Shown: positions 35,340-46,431 of the stretch, piece after piece | Layout of the letters: each line of letters opens with the position of its first letter | How positions within the stretch are numbered: position 1 is the first letter of the stretch | DNA from: Choanephora cucurbitarum | Taxonomy: Eukaryota; Mucoromycota; Mucoromycetes; Mucorales; Choanephoraceae | Assembly: GCA_025331435.1 (NCBI GenBank) | Contig: JAIWNI010000037.1 | Span: 124,001 to 188,000, forward strand | Length of the DNA: 64,000 bases | Direction: 5' to 3' | Made by a program: the position numbers and the translations under genes | The notes under the pieces: model-generated | Databases searched by the model: none | The model's input: only the letters and a program-made list of their open reading frames with translations | What the model was told of the DNA's origin: nothing

Positions 35340-36547
35340 AAGTTTGATATCATCAACGTCGTCATCTGCCTTTTTGTTAAGCGGAACATCTTTCTTTCTT
35401 CAGGACCAAAGTGAGACCATTGCGGGATATGTTCTAGGGTTTATATTACGGTCCGATTATTTTCGAAATGGATAAGGTTTATCCGCGCGGTAATAGATCT
35501 TTTTATGACGACAGTTGTAAACATGCTTGTAGAAATAGGTAGTACACATTGGCTCCAGTTCAAAATATGTTTTGATTGCAGAGAAAATCGGCAGCTGTGA
35601 AAACAGTAAGATCGGTCATGTCGAAGAAGCAGAAGCACTTTTGTGTTGTATGCTTTCTCTCAGCAAAAAAAAAAGTAGAACATGAAGGATCGAGATATGT
35701 GAAAACAATTGCAACAGATGTTTCTGTTTTGGGAACATCCATCAAGCTGCAAAAGTTGCTGATGCTCATACTTAGACACTAGTGTTTATCACTATTGACA
35801 AGTTTTATACTATGGTTATAAAATCAAAAAGTCTATTCTTTCAGACTCACACGAAGCAATGATATAGAATGAATCAAAACGCATATCATTTGAATAAGAG
35901 ATATTATCTGCTTTGGTGAGTTACAATTCTTAATTGAAAGCGTATCGGCAGCATTGCGTTCTAAATACAAGTATCATAAGCGAAAATTTACAATGAATAT
36001 TATCAAATAGAGCATGGAATGCAAAAGAAACTGTGATGATGTATTTAGTGGTTGATTCCTTTGATATAGTTTCAGAATGACAAGCACTTTAATGAGACAC
36101 AGATGCTTTGTATATTGGCACTTGGTTATATAATATGCTTGAATGGAAAAACCTGATTCTCTATTTGTTCAAAGCCCCGAATTCAAATTCCATTGAGTAC
36201 TAAAGAAAAGGATAGTCAACAGAAGGCCTGAAAGCAGCAATACTTAAACAGTGAAGAACTATGTTTTGAAGGACTAGAATTGGGTCAATAGAGATATGAT
36301 AGCAATAGTCGAAGGATTTGAAGAGTGGACTTCTAGGAGTCATCAAAGAAAAAGCGGAAACGCCACAAAATCTCAAACCTTCTGAGATAACATTGGCATA
36401 GAAGAAAACATCTTGTAATGAGTCAAAGCCTTCTTTACTGTCATACTTAAATCACTAATAACTGAATAACAAAAATACTGTTTAGTTCAGTTTTGGATTA
36501 TTTCACTTCTTATTTGCTTAAAAACAAAAGGACTGACCTTGCACATA

Positions 36548-36848
36548 TCAACCTTGTCTAGACAGTCGAAATGAAAGGATATACATGGCAAATAGGAACT
36601 CAACCCTTTTCAATTGGCAGTACATGATGGCATCATCAGCAAGGCAAGCATTAGCCTCATTGAGATCAGTCAGCTGTCTTTTGTACTCATTCCAGCCTTG
36701 CCATTAACCTGAAATTACAGTCATAATCCTCATTCTTATTAACAGCTTTCACGGGCTTGCTATTCAACGCTATTACAATGCCAGCAAGCTCTTGTAGATC
36801 TTTATGTAGGTAACAGATATGATTATGAATAGGATGGTTTTGTGTCAA
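36548..36848 (-). pseudogene. Eroded protein-coding fragment, family unknown
   Basis: Two overlapping open stretches lie in different frames of the minus strand. 36848-36687 (54 codons, no ATG start) reads HKDLQELAGIVIALNSKPVK and ends MARLE-stop. 36703-36548 (52 codons) reads WQGWNEYKRQLTDLNEANAC then LADDAIMYCQLKRVEFLF. Both look amphipathic and compositionally protein-like; a single frameshift at about 36690 would join them. I do not recognise the family. Probably a relic of a gene or transposon ORF. Confidence 0.3.
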
Positions 36849-39800
36849 TGTTTAAATGAAAGAGGCTTGCTACACAGAAAGCACTTAAAGAAAATTTAAA
36901 TACAGCTTCTTCATTCTCAACAGAATTCAGCTTTCATTTTTTCTGATTTTTTTTGTGTCCTCTTGATAAAGGTTACCTTGTAGATCAGCTGGCGAACTAT
37001 TGTGTATTTAAGACACAATAATCTGTCACACTGTTGTACCTAAATAATTAATTGAAGAGTTATACAAACCACACTCTTCATCTTTTCTTCTCGGTCTGCT
37101 ATTTTATGAGCACATATTCATTATGGAAGCGACAGCATTTATAGTCTATTTTGTTGTTGAATAACTGCCTAGGATTGATCACTGTTGTCATTGTTTCATT
37201 CAAGCACTCAGTAAGCACAATCATTCGATTACATGTTGCCGGCAACACTATCCTGTCTAAGCAATTCGTGGATTGTGTTTTGTAGATTATTGTCAAAACA
37301 CTTTCAATGTGTTAAGAACTTTCTTTTTGATCTTTCAATCCTAGCTATAGACACTGAGCGACAGTTAGTGTATGAAACTATTAAAGCAAAGATAGAGACA
37401 GTCAAATAAAAATAAACCATAGTCAAAATTCAAAGTTGCATTGCAATTAACATCGCCGTCGTCACTAACAAAACAGTTTTTTTTAGAAGAAAGTAAAAGA
37501 CGAGATCTTGATAACTGATAGTAAGACATGAATCACATTCAATAGTAAGTTAATCTTTGTCAATAGATGAAGCGGCCCCAGATCTTTTCAGTCAAAAAAA
37601 AAGACACTCTTGAGCATAACAGTTTTTTTACTAGTTTCTAACATATACACTCTTAAACAAATATTTCTGCTTGAATTTCAAGACAATAAACAAAGAATTA
37701 TCATGCCCCTTCTTATTGAGCATTAGCCTATAACCAATTATCATTTGCCCACCCAAAAAGACTTCCTGCCTGCTAACTTGCGCTGAGGAAAGTTCGTACA
37801 TTTGATTGCTAGAAGGCAACTCGAGTAATTCCTGAAGGGCTTTATATTATTACTTGATGCCAATAGTAATTCCAATTTTGCCACCACAATAACCAATGAT
37901 TTGAAAAAAACGTTGTACACTCCATGTCTCTTACTGTCTATAATTGCATTAACGTTAAACAATGAGCAGTTTTGAAGGAGAAAAAGGATATTCTCCCCAG
38001 AGTTGATCGGTAAAAGCTATTGCATTATACAAAGTAACTGCTGAACAAGAAAACCGGCACAGATTTCAAAAATCGGCCCCTTTACATAATATTCGTTATC
38101 TAAGCTATTTCTCATGACTCATAAGCGTAATTAATTACCTCTATTTATGTGCAAGAGACATTCAAAGTCATTAGACCCTACTTATTCCGGCAGAACGACT
38201 TTGACTACTTTACCCTTGAAACCTTGAATAGGTTTTTTTCATTGTGTAATAATGTAAACATCCTATATGTTATCCATATCTATTTGTCTAATCCAGCTAG
38301 ATCCAATCAATATTATCTTGAGCTCTCGTATATTGAAATTTTTTTACAGGATGTTGTTATAAAAAAAATGGCCTAAATAACTGATATGTATAAAACCGGA
38401 TTAAAGGCTACTTGACTGTTAACAAGGAACATACACCTAGACATTGTAATTACTCACGAAAGCACCCAGCTTAAGCTCTCAAAACCATTCTACTGAATTA
38501 GTTTCAAGTCATTCTAAATGATCAAAACTAGGCTATTTATTTCTCAGAAACCATATACTTCATCCATTTAGCTTTACTTTTGCTATGGTAGATATTAAAA
38601 CCCCGTACAAACCAGACTTAGGGTAAAGCAAATCCACCCTTTTTAGTCAAACATTCAGGGACTTTCATTTGAATGTGTGACATAAGATATAAAAAAATTC
38701 AAGATCATCAACTTAAAAGCGCACATCAATTGAGATGACAAAGCAATACAGATAATTGTGACAACCACAGTTAAGATTGCATTTATCTTTGATAACAGCG
38801 TTTATGCGGTTTCACATAATTTTTATTATCATCAATGGTACTCTCTTGAGGTGCTATTGACAAAAAAGAAAAAAATTGCTTTAAATCGCTACCTAAAACG
38901 TGGAAGTAAAACTCTATTGATAACACAGCTTTGCTTGCGCTAACAGTTTATGTCTATTCGCTATCTCGTCTCAATCAAATAGACATACTTACCTACTTAA
39001 CTTGTATCATAACTAATGCATTGAATGATTATAATCTTTTGTTTCTTGAAAAAGTCAGGAAAAGAGAGATTCATTCACATTAGAGAAAGCTCACTATAGG
39101 TTACACATAATACTGTTTTTTAAGTGGTTTATTCTTTCCAGACCATTGAGCGGAGCATGACATTATCCAGTTAAGCGCATAAAATAAGTTAAAATGCATT
39201 ACTCAATACTTTAGATGGTTGCAGTATATCTTGATTTTTTGTCTCGAGTTGCTTAAAGCTGAATGTGTATTATAGTTCAAGGCGCATGCTGCAAGAGTAA
39301 CATAAAAATACATTTTGAATGACAAAAAATGATGAAGAATAATTCGAAGCGATGCTTAGTTTTGTTACACATGAGTAGTAGAAAGTGTAGAATGACAAGT
39401 TTTAATTGAAGATGATAAAGACCATTTGTTGACTCTCATAAAAAAGAAACCGGAGCTTACTGATCGCCTGTGCGACCAAATAATAAATTTATTCATCTGT
39501 AGCTTATCTCCAGTTACATGGAATGTTTGACTTCAAAGTAAACAGCTCTTCTGTCTATTTTAGTGGTAAGCAAATTAACTTCAACAGAAGTCATTGTGTA
39601 TGTCTAGCTCATGTCTTATGATGAGCGACAGTAGCTCAAGGCGAACTTTGTGATTATTAAATGTAAAGAGTATAGAATATTCTCAGGTCTACTTACTGAC
39701 TCACGTTATATGAAAGGAATTTGATTGGACGCGTAGTCTTTTCTATTTTAGATTTGATACGAATACCTTCTACATGCTGATACAATGTATCCAAAGGTGT

Positions 39801-40270
39801 GGAATAAGCAATGATTAGTTCTAAAATGAGTAGGGCAACTGAAGTTCAAATGAAGTGGGAGTTAGAGTCACGAGAAAATAAAAGATGACTTTCTATTATT
39901 ATTCTGTGCAAAAAGATAATGTTCTTTATTTCTTAAGGAAGTTCATATTTATATAATTTCTAACTATGATGAGGAAATTTCCAGAAGTTGGAATCGGGCT
40001 AACTAGTCTTCACTAGAAATTACTAGAGAACTCAGGAAAGTACAGATTTAAGGACCGATCACTTTGCTACTCGCAACAGTTCTAGTGTCGGCGCGTAAAT
40101 TATTAGCTAAATTGAGGTTCACCCAGATTGGTCATTCTTCCTAAACTAGGTCAAAGCTTTACAAATCGAGACATACAAACATGTGTCAACAATACATCTT
40201 TCTTTGCATTAAGTTCCTGCTGGTGCAAGGTATCACAAACCCTATTTTTTATGTCTTGCTTGATCCTTCA

Positions 40271-40280
40271 TATAAAAAGG
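40271..40280 (+). promoter_or_regulatory. TATA box of the subtilisin gene
   Basis: TATAAAAAGG, 133 bases upstream of the ATG at 40413; a long CT-rich leader follows. Same 10-mer as upstream of the GDSL lipase. Confidence 0.6.
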
Positions 40281-40412
40281 ATCTGCTTGTTTTCTTTTGC
40301 TTTTCTTTTAACTTTACTTCGTAATCTATACTCTATCACAGAGTTCAGACTCTCCTTTACTTCTCAGGTCAACCTCCTACACTTTCCTTCCTTCTTTCTT
40401 TTATTTTGCATA

Positions 40413-43298
40413 ATGAAAAAACCCTTCTCGGTATTCCCCGTCGTGGTGGCTGGTGTTTGTATGGCAATCTTTGTCATGACAGCTGATGCCATCAAAATCG
40501 ATCATCCCAAATTTGTCAAAGGTTCAACCAACATTGTTCCTGGCCGCTATATCATCAGTTTCGACAGTAAAAAGACTAGTAGCTCAGCCAGTGTTCTTGC
40601 CCAAAGTTTGACGCAAGTCGAAGATGCTATTGAGGTCAAGGTCAAGGAAACCATCAACCATCCCTTTTTCCGTGGTGTTTCCGTTAATGTTGAAGACGTA
40701 GATGAAGACACACATGCCTCTACTTTGAAACAAATCATGGACAGATCCGATGTCAAAGCCGTCTATCCCGTCAGATTATTGTCTCGTCCTAAGATTATGG
40801 AATTTGAAAAGGGCAAGAAGTCAGTTCCTTCTGTTCTGCCTCACGGTATGACACAGGTTGATCTTGTTCACTCCAAGCTCAAGAACAAGGGTAAAGGCGT
40901 TTTCGTCGGTGTAATTGATTCAGGTAAGGAAATTATTCGCTTACACAAATGATGAAACAAGGATTGATATGACCTCCTTTAATTAGGTGTTGACTATATG
41001 CATCCTGCTTTGGGTGGCGGTTTCGGTAAAGGCTACAAGGTCATTGCTGGTTATGATTTAGTCGGTGATGCTTATACTGGTTCCAATACCCCTAAGCCTG
41101 ATAATGATCCTCTTGACGCTTGTGGTGCTAAGTCTGGTGCTAGTGGTAAGAGCGTAAATTAAATAAATGGTATAAACATTTTACTAATCAAGTGTTTATT
41201 TAGGTCATGGTACTCACGTTTCTGGTATCATTGCTGGTTATGACAAAGCCACTGTAAGTAAATATCATGCAAGTAAATCGAATTAAGACTGAGCCCATTT
41301 CCTTCATTCTTAGAATTTCACCGGTGTTGCTCCTGAAGCTAGCCTTGGTATGTGGCGTGTGTTTGGTTGTGATGGTCAAGTTACCAATGACATCGTCATC
41401 AAGGCTTTATTGATGGCTTATGATGCCGGTGTTGATGTCATCAACATGTCTTTGGGTGAAACCAACTCCTGGGCCTCTACTCAAGATGCCGAAGCTGAAG
41501 TTGTTAACAAAATCGCTGCCAAGGGTGTCAGTGGTAAGTAGCACAGTCCGCTCCATCTTATACTTTTATCATCGTTTTCTAAATCACTTTAATCTTTCTT
41601 CTTATTTTAGTTGTTGTTTCTGCTGGTAACTCTGGTGAACAAGGTATTTTCACTGTAGGTCAGCCTAGTACTGCTAGTGGTGCCTTCTCTGTTGCTTCCA
41701 TCGAAAATGGTTACTATCCTTCCAAGGCTTTCAAAGCTACTGGTATTGATCACAACATCTTCTACGCTGCTAGCACAGAAGATACTATTGGAAACGGTCC
41801 TATTGTCGCTGGTGATGTTCAACCTGGTAACGGTGAAGATGCTTGTTATCTCGACAAGATCTCTGAAGCTGTTAAGGGTAAGATTGCCTTGATTCAAAGA
41901 GGTTCTTGTGCTTTCTCTGACAAGGTCAAGAACGTTGCTAACGCTGGTGCCATTGGTGCTGTCATCTACAACAACGTGGATGGTTCATTGTCTGCTTCTA
42001 CTCCTGGTGTTAGTATTCCCGTCATCACTATCTCCAAGGAAGATGGTGACGAGCTTGTTACTGCTGTCAAGGCTGGTGATGTCACACTTACATTTGATAA
42101 GAAGGGTGCCCTCGCTCCCGTTGCTCAAGCTGGTACCGTCTCTGACTTCTCTTCCCTTGGTGCTTCCTCTGAACTTCAATTCAAGCCTAACGTTGCTGGT
42201 ATTGGTGGTCAAGTCTACTCTACTTTGCCTCGTTACCTTGATAGCTGGGGTGTTATGTCTGGTACATCCATGGCTGCTCCTTATGTTGCTGGTTCTATTG
42301 CTCTCTACAAGAAGGCTCATGGAAGCGACAAGCAATCCACCAAGTACATCAACGAACAATTCCAAAACTACGCCTCTTCTGTCCCTGTCTACCAAACCGT
42401 CAACAGTATTGATTCTCCTGTTCGCCAAGGTGCTGGTCTTGTCCAAGTTCTCGATGCTATCACTCAAGGTGTTCATGTCTCTCCCGCTGAAATCAGTTTC
42501 AACGATACTGCTACTACCAAGTACCGCACTCAAACTATCACTGTTACCAACCACGGTTCCAAGACTGTGCAATTCGATGTCGTCAATGATGCTGCCATTG
42601 GTATCTCTCCTTACTACTTTGAATCTACTGGCTACACTCCTATCGAACCTGCTGGTAACATTGTTGCTAAAGCCAACTTGCGTTTCTCCAAGAAGACCTT
42701 CAAGCTCGCTGCTGGTGCCTCTCAAAAGCTTACTATCACTGTCACTCCTCCCAACACTCGTCCTGAAGAACATGTTTTCTACGGTGGTTTCATTCATCTT
42801 AAGTCTAAGCAATTGAGCAGCAACACTGATGTCAAGATCCCCTATTTTGGTGTCAATGGCAAGCAAAAAGACTTACCCATCTTTGATAAGGATTTCCCTA
42901 TGATCATCGGCATGGACTCTAAGCAATACACTACTGATGACACCTTTACCTATGATCGTAACCAAACTGATAGTAGCCCTATTGCCGTCTTGCGTTTGTT
43001 GACTCCTACCGCTCATGTCAAGACTGAATTGATTGACACCAAGACAAACAAGTCCATTGGTCAATTTTTGACCGGTCTCGATTATTTGGGTCGCAACTTC
43101 CAATCCGAATCTCAATACAACCAATATCAATGGGATGGTACTTACGTTCCTTCTTCAATTGCTAATGCTGCTATTCCTATTCCTGCTCCCAGCGGTACAT
43201 ACAAGTTCCGCATGAGCGCTCTTAAGTTACTCGCTGATCCCTCAAAGACTTCTAGCTGGGAAACTTGGACTTCTGGTCCTATTGTTGTCAAGAACTAA
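40413..43298 (+). CDS. Secreted subtilisin-like serine protease (S8) with PA domain
   Basis: Large extracellular protease. Exons 40413-40923, 40987-41145, 41204-41253, 41314-41533 and 41611-43298 give 875 aa. A hydrophobic signal (VVVAGVCMAIFVMTADA) is followed by an inhibitor-type propeptide (GRYIISFDSK) to about residue 145. The triad is Asp169 (VGVIDSGVD), His225 (GHGTHVSG) and Ser533 (GTSMAAPYVAG); the oxyanion Asn lies in SAGNSG. A PA domain is inserted at about 400-470 (IALIQRGSCAFSDKV, AIGAVIYNN). The last 300 residues form Fn3-like beta domains (TITVTNHGSKTVQFDVV). This architecture matches Vpr/minor extracellular proteases. Codon use is strongly biased to GCT/GGT/ACT/AAG, suggesting high expression. 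TATA box and pyrimidine-rich leader precede it. Confidence 0.94.
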
Positions 43299-44768
43299 AA
43301 AAAAAATAATAATTTAATTTATTTACATGTACCATAGTATCTTCTTGACTTAGTAATTTAATAATAAAAACCATATTTGATGTTGACCAAAAACAATGAG
43401 ATATGCATTAGTTGCTTTGGCGATCATTGTACAAAAATAAATATAGTTACAATGTTTGTTTGCCTTACCCATTTCTTTTAAAGTATCTTGTTATTCATTG
43501 CATCATTTTCGTTATCGACTGCACTGGTTTTAGCACGAAACAATCCATCAATAAACAAACAACAAATCTGCAGCTTTCAAACTTTTACAGAACAATGATG
43601 ATGTATAGGAGTAAATTTCTTATATAAACAATGCCTCTCTTTAATGATAAATTTTATTTGCAAACATATTTCTTTGTTGTAATGAAACTGGTACAGTCGA
43701 AGTATGACAATTACTTTTTTTTTTAATATTGATGGTGCTAATGGTGATCAGAAGTCAATTTATACTTTGTGATGTATATTTGTTGAACTATGACTATTCA
43801 AATACTCTGTGAGCAGGACTTTATTCTTTTCTTCTCCACAACAAGTAAACTGTTCATTCAACCATTGTAAATTCTGCTTTCAAATAGTCAATACTCCATA
43901 AAACTCGTAGAATAGAAAACTCCATCAAAGTCTTTAGGAATCTTCATATGGTACTGTTGCTTTTGATGATGAACCGCTTGATCCCTGCTTCGTTATGTGA
44001 AGAAGACTACATGACTATGGCAGCGTTTTGGACTTGATTTAGACTCATTTGATATTGAGATACACTAACCTTTTACTTACATAGCAGGCCGATGCTTGTC
44101 TTTTGAGTTATGTTGTAGACCTCATATTAACACTTTCCTATTTGTCACAGCCTGTCTATTCCTGTTATTTGATTCAAACTGTATAGCCTTTTTAAAATAG
44201 GTTGTGTATCGTACTACTGCTGAAATCTCTTATGGTCAACTGGATAACATCTAAACTACGCATGTAGTTTCTTTCATCGCAGTAAGACGCAGGCAAGAAA
44301 CCATTTCTCACTTTTTACATGTAAACAGGTAGAAAGCTTTACTTTAAAGAACAGAAGGTTGTCTTAGGGGGGAATAATAATGTAATTCCGAATGATGAAA
44401 GTATCGCTATCTTTTTCCCTGAGTGCATCTATTAAGAAAGAAGAAATTCTATGTGGAGTCTGAAGACAATGAGGGATGTTGAAGTGATCGTGATCTTTGT
44501 TTATCATTTTACCGGTTGAGATGTATAGATCTATATAAGTGAATGGTAGATCATGGCTAGTTTTGCCATAGGTATACTCTTGAAATAGTCATCTTGTCTT
44601 TCTGGACATTTTACACTGATTTATGATAAAGAAATGATAACTCTATTGTGTACATTAAATGCTGTCTCTACTAACGGAGCATGAATTAATGCTGCAGCAC
44701 GTGAAAAAATAGGAAAAGAACACCATGGCAGTTCTAGTAATCGCTAGTCTTTCTTTTTCTTTATCTCT
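43299..44768. other. Intergenic
   Basis: Subtilisin 3' flank with AATAAA at 43363-43368, then AT-rich DNA with no supported gene up to the CT-rich leader just before 44769. Confidence 0.6.
43363..43368 (+). terminator. Polyadenylation-like signal for subtilisin gene
   Basis: AATAAA 65 bases after the stop codon. Confidence 0.5.
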
Positions 44769-46076
44769 ATGGAAACAGCAGAAAAACATAAACCCCTTCC
44801 ACTTCAGTTTCAGCTCTTCTACAACTGGGAGATAGAATCGACATCAGAGGCACTTCACAAACACAAGGCTCGCGTCTACTCTGCTTTTAAAGTCGAACTC
44901 AATCAGACACCTGTTTTCCGCCTGATCCACTATGAGTTTGAACGCCACTTTGTATCTGCTGGGCAACTCTTCAAAGCCAGTGGACTGACATTGACTGAAG
45001 GCTTATTCTTGTTTGGATTAAAACCAGCTGATTTCGAAGTTGACTTTCTGATCACTCAATTTCCTTACAGCGATATCTGGGTTAGTGTAGACCAAGCACG
45101 GTCAATGGCCATGGCATTGGGTGTTGAAGATGAATTAGGCTTATTATTGAGTGAAGTTTTGGATGATTGTTTTAGTTCGGACAATATCAACCGTAATGAG
45201 ATTATGCATAATTGGATTGTGCCCAGTATACCTACCTTACAGTATTCCACTCGGGCCCTTTTGGAAGCTACCTTTGATGAGATACAGTTGCTTGATCCGC
45301 TCAATCGAAAGATCCGAACACAGATATCCATATCTAAACAGGCAGGCATGATCATGAAAGATCGTACAGAAACTGGGTTGGTGCGATGGCAGGTATGGGC
45401 TTACGATCAATTCTTGCAGCTCAATGAAGACGAAGATGAAAGCAAAGGATCATTGGATCGAACAGGCGCTGTTTGGGATACATTGCAAGGAATTCTGACA
45501 GATATGCAGAACATGAGTCGACGAGAATCTCAGATTAAACGAACGCGTGTGTTATCTGACAATATGATGGTGGGAAACATGCCTTTAAAGAAAGAGTATG
45601 TGGGACATAGTTTACCATTACAACAATTGTATATAGCTGTGATGGCAGAAAAGATTTTCAATGAGCTCAACCGAACTTTTCCAAAAGCACCTGAGAGCCT
45701 AAAACAGCCCACAGATGAATTCCAAGAACAACCGAGATCTCAATCGTCTCTTTCAGTTCCTGAAGCTGAAAAAATTACTGGCCTTTCAACAGAAACAACC
45801 AACACAAGCATAACGTCGAACCATCACCATTCAAATATGTTATTTCATGATCGTATGGACCTGTTAGAGCAAGAATTGTATCGTGTCAAAAAGAGATCGA
45901 AAAAAAAATTAGAGGACCTACAGTCCTATCAAGACGATATGGCACAGCAACTAAATGAGTTAATCAGCTGGAAATCACAATCCGATCGGGCTAGGAAAAG
46001 TGAGCGTGTGTGGATGCTTATGTTGATGTTCTGTGTCATCTTTAGTGCAGTCTCTTTACGAACATTTTTTCTATAA
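44769..46076 (+). CDS. Tail-anchored APSES/KilA-N-like domain protein (Bqt4-like candidate)
   Basis: Single exon, 435 aa. Residues about 48-130 follow the APSES/KilA-N pattern: VFRLIHYEFERHFVSAGQLF, KASGLT, then DIWVSVDQARSMAMALGV and EDELGLLLSEVL (family: V..R..d.yVnAtqLlkaaGl ... gtWVpl..A..lA..lgi.d.L.plL). A low-complexity middle is followed by a charged coiled coil (about 360-410: LEQELYRVKKRSKKKLEDLQ) and one C-terminal membrane helix (VWMLMLMFCVIFSAVSLRTF). APSES domain plus C-terminal anchor and the length recall fission-yeast Bqt4, an inner-nuclear-membrane protein tethering telomeres (about 430 aa). The domain call rests on pattern only; a membrane-bound transcription factor is the alternative. 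Confidence 0.6.
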   Translation: METAEKHKPLPLQFQLFYNWEIESTSEALHKHKARVYSAFKVELNQTPVFRLIHYEFERHFVSAGQLFKASGLTLTEGLFLFGLKPADFEVDFLITQFPYSDIWVSVDQARSMAMALGVEDELGLLLSEVLDDCFSSDNINRNEIMHNWIVPSIPTLQYSTRALLEATFDEIQLLDPLNRKIRTQISISKQAGMIMKDRTETGLVRWQVWAYDQFLQLNEDEDESKGSLDRTGAVWDTLQGILTDMQNMSRRESQIKRTRVLSDNMMVGNMPLKKEYVGHSLPLQQLYIAVMAEKIFNELNRTFPKAPESLKQPTDEFQEQPRSQSSLSVPEAEKITGLSTETTNTSITSNHHHSNMLFHDRMDLLEQELYRVKKRSKKKLEDLQSYQDDMAQQLNELISWKSQSDRARKSERVWMLMLMFCVIFSAVSLRTFFL

Positions 46077-46431
46077 AGAGTGATGACTGACAAGGGAATA
46101 GAAATAAATGTGTTTCAAGCAGAGAAAAGAGGCCAAAGGAAAAGAAAGAGAAAAATCAACTGTCTTTTTAGTTATCTTTCTAAATTTATGACAATGTACT
46201 TCTTTTTCCTAGACAATTAGTACAAACAAGACTTTGCCTCTACAAATGAAGATACAGATAAGTAGGAAGAAGAGCAGCTTGCTTGGTTTTAGAGCATAAC
46301 TCAAAATCCTACATATGAGTTTTAATCATTGAAGTTGAAATCCGTTTATACATCAATACAGATCGACAGCCAAACGAGAAAACGATGAATGATCAGAGAA
46401 AGAGTCACACTTTCTATCATTTTGCATTGGA
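46077..46431. other. Convergent 3' region
   Basis: Short flank between the APSES-like and T5orf172 genes; A-rich, nothing else recognised. Confidence 0.6.

Larger units (their letters stand above)
35265..40412. other. Large gene-poor region
   Basis: About 5.1 kb without a supported gene. It is AT-rich and contains only short reading frames. One eroded protein-like segment at 36548-36848 (minus) is listed separately. The ends carry the promoters of the two secreted-enzyme genes. Confidence 0.6.

Noticed and set aside
35576..35782. 68-codon plus-strand frame, Lys/Val-rich
   Set aside because: No ATG at its start, no motif, and it lies in a gene desert.
37741..37962. 73-codon minus-strand frame
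   Set aside because: No motif and short; kept neither as gene nor pseudogene.
41985..42866. 293-codon minus-strand frame opposite the subtilisin gene, and the 302-codon plus-strand shadow at 41908-42816
   Set aside because: Both are by-products of the strong codon bias of the real frame; their translations are low-complexity (Leu/Ser/Val-rich) and match no family.
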